From the NCBI GenBank assembly GCA_000802045.1, contig JUEF01000056.1:1-45396 (forward strand): a stretch of DNA of 45,396 nucleotides, given 5' to 3'. Below the pieces are notes generated by a model that worked only from the letters and a program-made list of their open reading frames with translations, ran no database searches and was not told the origin of the DNA. This DNA comes from Peptococcaceae bacterium BICA1-8 (GTDB taxonomy: Bacteria; Bacillota; Peptococcia; Peptococcales; BICA1-8). Of this stretch, positions 34,033-42,692 are shown one piece after another. Position numbers and translations under genes: made by a program. The stretch's first letter is position 1; each line of letters begins with the position of its first letter.

Positions 34033-35223
34033 ATGGGGATTTTCGATAGTGAAGTCAGCAATGCCATCAATTTGATTGATATTAATGATCTTATTAGGGT
34101 CACAAAACAATTGGTGCAAATACCCAGCATTAACCCTCCGGGCAATGAAAGCAAGGTGGGCAAATATGTAAAAAATTACATGGATTACAACGGCATAAAA
34201 ACAGCAATTCAGAAAGTTTTCCCAGGAAGGTATAATGTTGTTGCGCGGCTGTTGGGAAAAGGTGAAGCTTCACCAATCCTGTTTTCAAGCCATATGGATG
34301 TTGTGCCTGTTAGTTTCTATGAAGCAAAACGCTGGGATGTTGAGCCCTTCTCTGGGACCATTAGTGATGGATATATATATGGTAGGGGGGCAGCGGATGC
34401 AAAGGGAGGATTAGCCGCTGTAATGGTTGCAATGGCTACCCTATCTATTAATAAAATGCAGCCTAAAGGTGATATAATTTTAGCAGCTACTGTTGATGAG
34501 GAAAATTTAATGGCAGGAGCGAAAAAACTAATTGGCACTCCACTTATTGCTGATGCGGAAAGAGTAATTTGTTGTGAGCCGACGAACCTCGAAATACAAA
34601 TATGTAGTAAGGGTAGGATGTGGGCAGACGTTACTGTTTTTGGACAAACAGGTCATGCTTCTGTAAAAGGTGCGGGTGTAAATGCAATTCATAGAGCACT
34701 AAAACTAATGACTAAGATGGAAGCTCATTCTTTTTCACATCAAACACATTCATGCTTGGGAGAGTCCTTTTGGCAGACAACAATGATTCAAGGTGGTGAT
34801 GCTAAAGGGATTATTCCTGATAACTGTACACTAAATGTTGATGTAAGGTTAATACCTGGTCATACACCAGATGATATTTGGGGAGAAATGCAAAGCATTT
34901 TTAATGATATAAAAAAGGAAATACCAGATTTCCATGCGGAGATACGTGAACTGGAAAGAAGAGAACCTTGGGAAATAAGCCGGGATGATAAATTAGCCAA
35001 TATTTTGGCTAAGTCTTGTTCTGCAGTTGGCATTCCCCCTATATACTCAGGTTATGTTGCAACAGCTGAATGTACTATATATAAAAGATCTGGTATTGAT
35101 GGAGTGATATTCGGACCAGGAAACCTCCAGGGTAGTGCATACAAGGAAAATGAAAAGGTATCAATAGATGAACTTCTTAAGGCCTCTCAGGTTTACCTTG
35201 CTACCATGTTAAACTGGATATGA
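34033..35223 (+). CDS. M20-family peptidase/deacylase-like protein with altered last metal ligand
   Basis: A 396-residue protein of the ArgE/DapE/carboxypeptidase-G2 group, normally dinuclear zinc hydrolases of N-acyl or peptide bonds. ATG 34033 is preceded by AAGGTGG. Seen: His87 and Asp89 in SSHMDVVP, bridging Asp122 in GAADAKGG, catalytic Glu156 and ligand Glu157 in VDEEN, and Glu182 in CCEPTN. Oddity: the C-terminal His ligand, usually in GPG...AHxxNE, appears as Tyr370 in GPGNLQGSAYKENE, and the preceding GTD motif is TAECT. So the second metal site may be weakened or the substrate unusual. Possibly cleaves an N-acyl conjugate of an amino compound such as an acyl-taurine, but that is speculation from context. 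Confidence 0.82.
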   Translation: MGIFDSEVSNAINLIDINDLIRVTKQLVQIPSINPPGNESKVGKYVKNYMDYNGIKTAIQKVFPGRYNVVARLLGKGEASPILFSSHMDVVPVSFYEAKRWDVEPFSGTISDGYIYGRGAADAKGGLAAVMVAMATLSINKMQPKGDIILAATVDEENLMAGAKKLIGTPLIADAERVICCEPTNLEIQICSKGRMWADVTVFGQTGHASVKGAGVNAIHRALKLMTKMEAHSFSHQTHSCLGESFWQTTMIQGGDAKGIIPDNCTLNVDVRLIPGHTPDDIWGEMQSIFNDIKKEIPDFHAEIRELERREPWEISRDDKLANILAKSCSAVGIPPIYSGYVATAECTIYKRSGIDGVIFGPGNLQGSAYKENEKVSIDELLKASQVYLATMLNWI

Positions 35224-35263
35224 TATCAAGACTCCTTTTCTATTAGCCGACTGGGGGGTTATT

Positions 35264-36490
35264 ATGAAAGATAGACCAGAGCTTCTTAACTTTATAGAAA
35301 ATGATAAGATGCTTCAGATTATAAAGAGTTTTAATAAAGCTACAGGTATTACCATCGACATAAATGATAATCTAGGGTTTCCTTTAGTTGAACATAACTA
35401 CTTTACTGGTTTCTGTAAGTATATTCGCTCAACAGAAAATGGGCTAAGACGTTGCATTGAATCTAATGCATCCATAGGCTTTCACTCTGCTAATAAAGGA
35501 CAAGTAGCCATATCCCCATGCCATACCGGGGCATTACTTATGGCTATGCCTATAATATTAGATGATTTGTTTTTGGGTTCGATAACGTGCTGCCAGATCC
35601 ACTTGCAGACACCAGATGAAAAAGCCATAGAAAGAATGCTGAGGGCAACTAAGGATTTGGGCTTCGAAGCACCACGGCTTGTGGAAGCTTTCAAAAGTAT
35701 TAACGTTATTAGTCCTGAAAAATGTTCCGCTATATCCAACCTTATCCAGCTTATTGTAAATTATATTACAGAGCTAAATTTTCGTACTATAAAGCAAGAA
35801 GGACAATTTAGAAAAAAAATGGATAATATTATAGAGGCAAAAAATAAGACCGAATTGGAAAACTACCTACGTCTAGCTGAACTTAAAAATCTCCAGACGC
35901 AAATACAACCACATTTCCTTTTTAATACATTAAATACATTGTCAGTCTTAATATTATTAAAAAGAAATAAGGAGGCACTTGATGTTGTTTATTCAATTTC
36001 GGAAATATTAAGGTATAATCTTGATAGATCGGGAGATCTTGTTACCTTAGAAGAAGAACTCCGTAATGTTGAAAATTACTTGCATATTAAACAGATAAGA
36101 TTCGGAGAAAAGGTTAGCTATAAATTTGATATCGAAGAAAACTTAATGAGTACTGAGCTGCCTTATCTAAGTTTACAGCCTCTAGTAGAAAATGCATGTA
36201 TCCATGGAATTGAACCTAAGAAAAATAAGGGATATATCTTAATTAGTGGAAAATCTTTAGATGATAGGATTGAGATTATTGTAGAAGACAATGGATTGGG
36301 CATACCACAGAAACTAATTAAAAATTTCCCTGAATGTGCTGAGGAAATGAATAAAAAGAATAATATAGGACTAATTAATGTTCATAGTCGATTGCAGCTT
36401 TGCTTTGGACCAGCTTATGGAGTTAAGCTTTCTAGCAGCGGATCAAAGACCCAGGTAAAATTGTTATTGCCACCGAAGAAGAAGGCCTAA
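35264..36490 (+). CDS. PocR-domain sensor histidine kinase (LytS/YesM type), copy 1
   Basis: A 408-residue sensor kinase with no clear membrane segment. Residues about 8-175 form a PocR-type ligand-binding domain (Cys51, Cys64, Cys86, Cys109, Cys110; NYFTGFCKYIR, LRRCIESNASIGF), followed by a coiled linker and a histidine-kinase part: H-box QIQPHFLFNTLNTL with His217, N-box PLVENACIHG, G-box EDNGLGIP. PocR domains sense small organic compounds in BMC and acetogen regulators. The kinase is paralogous to the minus-strand gene at 37280 and meets the response regulator convergently. ATG lies after GGGGGG. Confidence 0.9.
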   Translation: MKDRPELLNFIENDKMLQIIKSFNKATGITIDINDNLGFPLVEHNYFTGFCKYIRSTENGLRRCIESNASIGFHSANKGQVAISPCHTGALLMAMPIILDDLFLGSITCCQIHLQTPDEKAIERMLRATKDLGFEAPRLVEAFKSINVISPEKCSAISNLIQLIVNYITELNFRTIKQEGQFRKKMDNIIEAKNKTELENYLRLAELKNLQTQIQPHFLFNTLNTLSVLILLKRNKEALDVVYSISEILRYNLDRSGDLVTLEEELRNVENYLHIKQIRFGEKVSYKFDIEENLMSTELPYLSLQPLVENACIHGIEPKKNKGYILISGKSLDDRIEIIVEDNGLGIPQKLIKNFPECAEEMNKKNNIGLINVHSRLQLCFGPAYGVKLSSSGSKTQVKLLLPPKKKA

Positions 36491-36515
36491 ATAAAGAAAA
36501 AATTAGGTTAGGTTA

Positions 36516-37286
36516 TTATTTGCCTTTAGAATATAACCTACGATAGGTAGACGGAGTAATGCCTAAGCTTTTCTTAAATAAAAAAGTGATATAACTATTG
36601 TTACTCAGACCTACTAAACCTGCAATATCATCAATGGATTTGTCAGTATCTACAAGAAGTCTCGTAGCTTCCTTTATCCTAATATTTGTGATGTAGTCAT
36701 TAATACCCAGACCTGTGTTCTTTTTAAATAAACTGCTTATATAGGAAGGGTTATAATGAACAATTTGTGCCAAGTCATCAAGGGTAATTTTATCATTAAA
36801 GTTTTTTGAAATATAATCCTTGAGCTGGCTGATTAAAAAGTTTTCATCTAATTGTGCTTCTGCAGGAAACTCCTGGAGTGTCGTACTAGTGAACTTGTTG
36901 GCTTTCCTTTCATCAGCAAATTGTATTGCTTTTTTAATGCTTGCATATAGGTCGGCCGGTTTTACAGGTTTTAGCAAATAATCAGCTGGCCTAAGTTGAA
37001 TTGCTTGTTTTGCATAAGAAAAGTAACTGTAAGCTGTAATGAATATTATCTCAACAGCATTATTATGCTGTTTTATAATCTCGGCTGTTTGTAATCCATC
37101 TAATTCCGGCATTTTAATGTCCATTAGAATAATAGCTGGATTTGTTTTAAGAAACATTGATATTGCTTCCCGGCCACTTGATGCTTCGCCTACTATTTTT
37201 ATTTGTAGGGAAGGATCATTTTCAATATGATGCTTTAAGACCATTCTTTCTAAATACTCATCGTCTACTATTAATAGCTTTAGCAT
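36516..37286 (-). CDS. AraC-type response regulator (YesN-like)
   Basis: A 256-residue two-component regulator: receiver domain at about 1-120 with Asp8/Asp9 and phospho-acceptor Asp56 in LMDIKMPELDG and Lys in LLKPVKP, and a C-terminal AraC helix-turn-helix pair (about 155-252; ITLDDLAQIVHYNPSYISSLFKK and SIDDIAGLVGLSNNSYITFLFKK). Its start overlaps the stop of the upstream kinase by seven bases, with GAAGGAGG seven bases before the ATG, so kinase 2 and regulator are coupled. With two paralogous kinases facing it, it may take signals from both. Likely targets are the nearby TRAP genes (inference). Confidence 0.93.
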   Translation of the reverse strand: MLKLLIVDDEYLERMVLKHHIENDPSLQIKIVGEASSGREAISMFLKTNPAIILMDIKMPELDGLQTAEIIKQHNNAVEIIFITAYSYFSYAKQAIQLRPADYLLKPVKPADLYASIKKAIQFADERKANKFTSTTLQEFPAEAQLDENFLISQLKDYISKNFNDKITLDDLAQIVHYNPSYISSLFKKNTGLGINDYITNIRIKEATRLLVDTDKSIDDIAGLVGLSNNSYITFLFKKSLGITPSTYRRLYSKGK

Positions 37287-38518
37287 ACATGGTCCTCCTT
37301 CATTGTAGGAAGAATTAGAGAAACCCGTGTAATTCCGTCTAAAGATGTTAGCTTTACACCAAAATTTCTACCGAAACAGAGCTGCAGCCGGGCATGTACA
37401 TTAGTTAAGCCCATACAATCATTGCTTATTCCTTCATCCTTCAAATCTGGAAAGTCTTCTAGTAAGCTTTTAGGTAAACCTACTCCGTTATCTTCTACGG
37501 TAATTTCTATCTGGTTTTTTTCTGTCTTAGCGTATATATAAATATAACCTTTTTCCTTTTGAGGCTCTAGTCCGTGAATAAATGCATTTTCTATAAGTGG
37601 CTGGAGACTTAAATAAGGCAGACTGATATTTAAAAGACTAGGATGAATGTTAAAACTATAGCTAATTTTATCATCGAATCTAGCCCTCTTAATCTTCAGA
37701 TAATTCTCAGCATTTATCAATTCTTCGCTTAAGGTAACAAGATCACCTGCACGGTCAAGATTATATCTAAGTATTTCAGAAAAAGAGTACACCACATCAA
37801 GAGCATTATTATTATTATCTAAAGTTAGAAGGCTAGTTAGGGTATTAAGTGTATTAAAAAGAAAATGTGGTTGAATCTGTGATTGGAGATTTTTTAGCCT
37901 AGCTAGGCGGAGTCGGGTTTCAAGCTCTGTCCTTGCTTTAGCCTCAATAATATTGCTTAGCTTTTCTTGAAATTGTCCCTCCTGTTTTTTCTCTCGGTAT
38001 ACTAGCTCAGCTATATAGTTAATAACGAGCTGCATGAGATTTGAAACTGCAAGACATTTCTCATAGCTAATAACATTAATATTTTTGAACAAATTAACCA
38101 AATCATCTTTTCCCAGATCTAGGGGAGCTGTAACTTTTAGTAATTTTTCAAGCATTTTATTTGATGGAGGCTGTAGATGAAGCTGGCAACAAGTAATAGA
38201 ACCTAAATAGGATTCTTCAACCATAATAGGTAAGGCCATCAAACCAACTCCAGCGTAACAAGTCGAAATTGCTAACTGACCATTGTTTGCAGACTGGTAT
38301 CCAATGGCTGCATTTGACTCAATACATTGTCGTAACCCTTGATTGCAATTCCGGATTGTGTGACAAAAACCAGTAAAATAATTATGTTCAACAAGGGGAA
38401 ACCCTAGTTTATCATTGATATTCATTGCAATATCGGTTGCACTATTAAAACTCTCTATAATCTGTAGCATTTTGTCTTGTTCAATATAATGTAGCAGATC
38501 AATGTCTTGATAAGGCAT
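37280..38518 (-). CDS. PocR-domain sensor histidine kinase, copy 2
   Basis: A 412-residue paralogue of the kinase at 35264 with the same plan: PocR domain (about 9-176) with conserved Cys at about 52, 65, 87, 110 and 111, a short coiled segment, H-box QIQPHFLFNTLNTL with His218, N-box PLIENAFIHG, and G-box EDNGVGLP. No transmembrane segment is visible, so it senses a cytoplasmic ligand. It is translationally coupled to the response regulator. Transcribed from a promoter in the 99 bases between its start and the terminator at 38618. Confidence 0.92.
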   Translation of the reverse strand: MPYQDIDLLHYIEQDKMLQIIESFNSATDIAMNINDKLGFPLVEHNYFTGFCHTIRNCNQGLRQCIESNAAIGYQSANNGQLAISTCYAGVGLMALPIMVEESYLGSITCCQLHLQPPSNKMLEKLLKVTAPLDLGKDDLVNLFKNINVISYEKCLAVSNLMQLVINYIAELVYREKKQEGQFQEKLSNIIEAKARTELETRLRLARLKNLQSQIQPHFLFNTLNTLTSLLTLDNNNNALDVVYSFSEILRYNLDRAGDLVTLSEELINAENYLKIKRARFDDKISYSFNIHPSLLNISLPYLSLQPLIENAFIHGLEPQKEKGYIYIYAKTEKNQIEITVEDNGVGLPKSLLEDFPDLKDEGISNDCMGLTNVHARLQLCFGRNFGVKLTSLDGITRVSLILPTMKEDHVC

Positions 38519-38617
38519 TGCCTCACCTCATAAAAAGATTGAATTTTAGTATAATTAGTATAACATATGATAATATATTTACAACTCAATGCTTGGTAGT
38601 TATAAGCATATAAAAAG

Positions 38618-38675
38618 AAAGTAGGAGCTGCTCGTAACGAATCACTTGAGTCCGTTGTGTAACAGCTCCTACTTT
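38618..38675 (-). terminator. Rho-independent terminator of the second TRAP operon
   Basis: AAAGTAGGAGCTG (38618-38630) and CAGCTCCTACTTT (38663-38675) form a perfect 13-bp stem. In the minus direction it is followed by CTTTTTATA. The loop of 32 bases contains a further AACG/CGTT pair. It separates the TRAP genes from the kinase-regulator pair. Confidence 0.85.
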
Positions 38676-38711
38676 GTTATTCACTTATCAACGTACTGTT
38701 CTTTTTCCTCA

Positions 38712-39233
38712 TTAACCAGTTGAGCTATCCGTTTTTATACCGATTACTGTCGCTATATCTATGACAAGTTTTTTAGTTGCCACTAGTAGTACGAAGAAAG
38801 CCCCCAAAGGTATCATAGACTTTAGATGGTAAAGTGGTATTGGGACAGCAGTTGGTGTCACCTGCCGTGTGAACCATGATGCTTGAGCTGCTTGCACCCC
38901 TTTCCATATCAAAACATACAAGTAGAGGGCTGTGAGAGTAAAGGTGAAAATATCACAAATTGCTTTAGTCCTTGGAGAAAAGTTAGCATAAAAAACGTCC
39001 AACTTAACAAAAGCGTCATTTTTGAGGGCGTATGCCCCTGATACGCAAGCCAATAAAACCATGGCATACTGGATCGTTACCCCAATCCATAAAGACGGGC
39101 TATTAAAAAAGTATCTCATTATCACGTCATATAATCCAAAGGCCATGCAATAAATAACAAGCACCCAACCAATTCTCCCTAGACCTTCAGCAATAAAATC
39201 AATTATTTGCCCAACCTTGCTCCAGAACTTCAT
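38712..39233 (-). CDS. TRAP transporter small membrane subunit (DctQ)
   Basis: A 173-residue membrane protein with four hydrophobic helices (about 18-38, 52-72, 90-112, 135-158) and the DctQ-type segment DVIMRYFFNSPSLWIGVTIQY. Partner of the DctP and DctM proteins encoded upstream. It is the last gene of the operon, 27 bases after dctP. The order dctM-dctP-dctQ is less common than dctP-dctQ-dctM. Confidence 0.88.
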   Translation of the reverse strand: MKFWSKVGQIIDFIAEGLGRIGWVLVIYCMAFGLYDVIMRYFFNSPSLWIGVTIQYAMVLLACVSGAYALKNDAFVKLDVFYANFSPRTKAICDIFTFTLTALYLYVLIWKGVQAAQASWFTRQVTPTAVPIPLYHLKSMIPLGAFFVLLVATKKLVIDIATVIGIKTDSSTG

Positions 39234-39260
39234 TTTGCCTAATACACCCCCTTGACAGCT

Positions 39261-40364
39261 TTATTTCAATTTACCTTTATCCTTAAGGAATAGTTTCCAT
39301 AGTTCAACACCCTTGGCAGCTCCTTCGGATTTATCAGCTACCTTAGGCCATACTTCTTCTACTGACTTAACACGCATTCTCTCTATTTCCGAATCAGATA
39401 GAGTTATAACCTCACCGCCGCTTTGAACAAGAATATCTAAGGCCTCTTGTACACCATCAGCATGTAGTTGGCTGGTCTCAAAGTAGCTCGACTGGAAGAT
39501 CCCATCGATTTTCTCTCTCTGCCAATCAGTAAGGGCGTTCCAAGCATCCAAATTGATAAATGTTTCCTGATGTTGAGCAGGAGCCCATCCTGGCATAATA
39601 GCATATTTAATTACTTCTTGGAACTTCATATCATCTATACCACCAGTATCCCAGAAGGTACCATCAATAGTGCCTAGTCTTATTGACATGTAAATCTCGG
39701 AACCAGGTAGAGAAACAGGTGCACCACCCATGGCCTCAAAGAACAAGGCTTGAGGACCGCCAGCTCTCATTTTGTGTCCTGCAAAGTCCTCCAACTTATT
39801 TACTGGGAATTTAGTGAAAGCGGCATTAGGACCTTGATTTGTCCAACCAGCCCAGTGAAGATTACGGTCATGAGCTGCTTTTTGAACAATATCACCTATT
39901 TTATATTTAGGGTTACCCCACATTGCTTCCCAGGCTTCCTCATGGTTGTCAGCACCCATTGCCATTCCAAAAGCTAACATACCCTCAGGCATTTCTCCAC
40001 CATAGACAGTCGCCCAACCGGCATATACGTCTATCATTCCAGCGGCAGCAGCACCAAATGCTTCATCTCCACTAGTTATTGAGCCGGCAGGAAGTAACTC
40101 AATTTTAACTGTGCCTTCGGTGGCTTCTTCAACAGCCTTAATCCACGGTACAACACCAAGGCCCCAGCCGGCGTCTGATGAATCAAAGCACGGTTGCATT
40201 ACCCATTTAGTTACCTCAGTTGGCGCACCAGCTTTAGCAGGAGCTGCAGCAGGAGCTTCAGTTTTTGGTTCTTCTACAGCTTTAGGCTTTTCTGAGCAAC
40301 CAGCCAGTACAGATATGCTAAAAACCAACAATAACACAAGCACTAATAATGAATACTTTTTCAT
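39261..40364 (-). CDS. TRAP transporter solute-binding lipoprotein, second system
   Basis: Extracellular DctP-type binding protein of 367 residues. ATG 40364 is chosen because GGGAGG lies about nine bases upstream and it gives a normal signal peptide (MKKYSLLVLVLLLVFSISVL) with lipobox LAGC; the frame is open further upstream without a ribosome site. After a Pro/Ala/Glu-rich linker comes the ligand-binding fold, with KMRAGGPQALFFEAMGG carrying the conserved Arg. Differs clearly from the isl-operon binding protein, so the ligand differs. Taurine is one candidate as TRAP taurine carriers exist (TauKLM), otherwise an organic acid. Confidence 0.88.
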   Translation of the reverse strand: MKKYSLLVLVLLLVFSISVLAGCSEKPKAVEEPKTEAPAAAPAKAGAPTEVTKWVMQPCFDSSDAGWGLGVVPWIKAVEEATEGTVKIELLPAGSITSGDEAFGAAAAGMIDVYAGWATVYGGEMPEGMLAFGMAMGADNHEEAWEAMWGNPKYKIGDIVQKAAHDRNLHWAGWTNQGPNAAFTKFPVNKLEDFAGHKMRAGGPQALFFEAMGGAPVSLPGSEIYMSIRLGTIDGTFWDTGGIDDMKFQEVIKYAIMPGWAPAQHQETFINLDAWNALTDWQREKIDGIFQSSYFETSQLHADGVQEALDILVQSGGEVITLSDSEIERMRVKSVEEVWPKVADKSEGAAKGVELWKLFLKDKGKLK

Positions 40365-40521
40365 TAAACATATACCTCCCTTTTTTTTGTACTTTTTATA
40401 AGGTGCAGATAAAAATTTCTTAATACCACCCCCCTTGTACAATTGTATTCTAAAATAAACGATGTCATTATCTCCTTAACTAAATCTATGTAGTCAACTG
40501 GAAGATCTTAGCAAAGGTTTT

Positions 40522-41832
40522 TTATTTTAAAACCAAATCGGGTAACCACGTAGCTATCTGAGGGAATAAAATAATTAATATTAACGCAATTATTTGGAGG
40601 GCAATGAACGGTAATACTGAGCGGTAAACTTCCCCCATATGCACATCTTTAGGCAAAATGCTCTTTATCCAGAAAAGAACAAAGCCGAAGGGAGGTGAAA
40701 GATAAGCAATTTGAATATTGACAATAAATAGTACGCCAAACCATAGCTTACTAAAGCCCAGTTCAGTGATTATCGGGATAAATAGAGGTGTACAGAGCAT
40801 TATTATTGCCCAGTCATCCATCATCATTCCGAGCACCATGATAATGATCATCATCATAGTTAGGACGCCCCACTTACCACCAGGCATTGACAGGGCAGTG
40901 GTGGTTATTACTTCTTGGCAGCCTAAGGCACTAAAGACGTTTGTAAATAGGTTAGCACCAATTAGAATCCATAATCCCATTGCAGTAAGCTGAACTGTGG
41001 ATTCAAGAGAGGCTTTGAGTATTTGCTTGCTGATCCTGCGGTATATGATATTAATGATTAAAGCACCACCGGCACCGAAAGCTGCAGCCTCTTGTGGTGT
41101 TGCCACTCCTAGCCAAATTACGCCGAGAACGAGGAAGATAAGGACGATAAACGGCCAAATACTTATCACGGCAGTAATTTTCTCTTTGGTGGAGAAGCTT
41201 TCCTCAGGAGGTAATGGGGGTCCCATATGTGGCTGTAGTTTGCACCTTATGCCAATATAGACTACATAAAAGGTGGCCAGCATCACTCCGGGTATAACTC
41301 CGCCCAAAAACAAGGCTCCAATTGATTCCTTGGCTAAGAGTCCATAAAAAATGAAGGGAACACTAGGGGGAATGAGAGCTCCTAATGCTCCACCTGCCCC
41401 AATTGCGCCTATGGCAATTCCATTGTGATATTTATACTTCATCATTGAGGGGTAGGCTATCTGCCCCATTGTAACTGTAGCTGGGGGAGTTATTCCGGTA
41501 ATAGCGGCAAAGAGGGTACAAATTACAACTGTTCCCATTGCTAAACCGCCCGCGACATGACCAATTAATTTATACGCTGCGTCATAAGCAGCATCAGCAA
41601 TACCGGAATAACGGATTAAATTCCCCATAAATAGAAACAGGGGGATTGTTACTAAAACATATTGCCACGGAGTATAAAAGAATGCGCTAGGCGCAGCCAA
41701 TAGAGTATGGGGACTCATGGTAATCGCAAATAGAATGGCAGTACCTCCCAAACCAAGAGCAACAGGTAGTCCCAAAAACAAGGTAACAAAAAGACTTGCA
41801 AACATCAATAAGGTGATAAGTTCAACACTCAA
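40522..41832 (-). CDS. TRAP transporter large membrane subunit (DctM)
   Basis: A 436-residue membrane protein with about twelve hydrophobic helices that forms the transport channel of the TRAP system. TTG 41832 is preferred: AAAGGAGAGG lies just before it and the predicted protein then begins at the first DctM helix (LSVELITLLMFASLF). The frame is open 21 codons further up, but these encode a polar stretch without a ribosome site. Seen: ITGITPPATVTMGQIAYPSMM and GALIPPSVPFIFYG, typical of the family. First gene of the dctM-dctP-dctQ operon. Confidence 0.87.
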   Translation of the reverse strand: MSVELITLLMFASLFVTLFLGLPVALGLGGTAILFAITMSPHTLLAAPSAFFYTPWQYVLVTIPLFLFMGNLIRYSGIADAAYDAAYKLIGHVAGGLAMGTVVICTLFAAITGITPPATVTMGQIAYPSMMKYKYHNGIAIGAIGAGGALGALIPPSVPFIFYGLLAKESIGALFLGGVIPGVMLATFYVVYIGIRCKLQPHMGPPLPPEESFSTKEKITAVISIWPFIVLIFLVLGVIWLGVATPQEAAAFGAGGALIINIIYRRISKQILKASLESTVQLTAMGLWILIGANLFTNVFSALGCQEVITTTALSMPGGKWGVLTMMMIIIMVLGMMMDDWAIIMLCTPLFIPIITELGFSKLWFGVLFIVNIQIAYLSPPFGFVLFWIKSILPKDVHMGEVYRSVLPFIALQIIALILIILFPQIATWLPDLVLK

Positions 41833-42692
41833 TTTATCCTCTCCTTTCGAATTCTTATGATGCCAAGCCGGGTGAAAAAAGGGGGACTTGGGCAACTGGG
41901 TTCAAATTCTTCTGAATTTTTTAAAATTTTAAAATATAATAGCTTACTAATCCATAAATGGAAATAAACTTTAGTGGTTATCACCTCCAAGCACAAGTAT
42001 CATTGTGCCCATTCATAACCCATAAGAGCTAGGATAAAAAAAGTTAATGATATTATTTAATTTGACTATATTATTGTATCATGCACTGGCTTATTGTATT
42101 AATAAAATCATTTAATATGACTTACGTAATTTTTATAAAAATATTGTTGAAATATTAATATCTTTAGAAATTAGCAGAATCTATAGGTTCCGTAATTTGA
42201 ATTTTGCAGTAAAATAAAAATGATGCTATTTTGCCACAAAAGCATTTACTACTTTTGGTGAAATTAGCATCATTGCTATAAACTATTCATTTGTTTTTTA
42301 AACTAACTAATTAAGTAATCTAAAATATAATAGATGCCTCTAATATAGGAACTAGACACTGCTTAAAGTCCACAAAAGCATCTTTGCTAAATCAAGTCGT
42401 TGGTTATAAAACAACTCTGATTATTATGGTGTTATAATATATATTATTTATGTTTGAATTATAAAGTATCGTTTTTTTATAGTCAATTGGCAAATTGGAA
42501 TTATTATGTATTCATTTAATCATTAAGAGGTTAAAATGACTAGTTATTTGTTTTAAGGTGAATTAATTGTACCAAGAAAGGTGCTGGTCTTGATTTTTCA
42601 TATTCAATTGTATAGATAGTAAAAACTTAAGCAATAAATTTTTATCTGCAAAAGGTAAGTAGATATTAAATTTTTTTGGAAGGTCGAGAAAA
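41833..42692. other. Long intergenic region (about 860 bases) between divergent dctM and MFS genes
   Basis: No convincing gene. Near the dctM side a short inverted repeat, GCACAA (41992-41997) with TTGTGC (42004-42009), lies in the probable leader of the TRAP transcript and could be an operator. In the middle is a long imperfect hairpin (42219-42274). The rest is A+T-rich without features I can support; both divergent promoters must lie here. Confidence 0.5.
42219..42274 (-). terminator. Long imperfect hairpin with T-run on the minus strand
   Basis: AATGATGCTA (42219-42228) pairs with TAGCATCATT (42265-42274), and an inner CACAAAAG/CTTTTGGTG match extends the stem. Read on the minus strand, TTTTTATTTT follows, as in a terminator. 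No gene upstream on that strand is evident, so it may end a small RNA or antisense transcript, or be a mobile miniature repeat. Confidence 0.45.

Noticed and set aside
41830..41995. Minus-strand frame of about 55 codons ending over the dctM start
   Set aside because: Its only early start (GTG) overlaps the GGAGG that would have to serve as ribosome site, the composition is unlike the neighbours and it shows no family resemblance.
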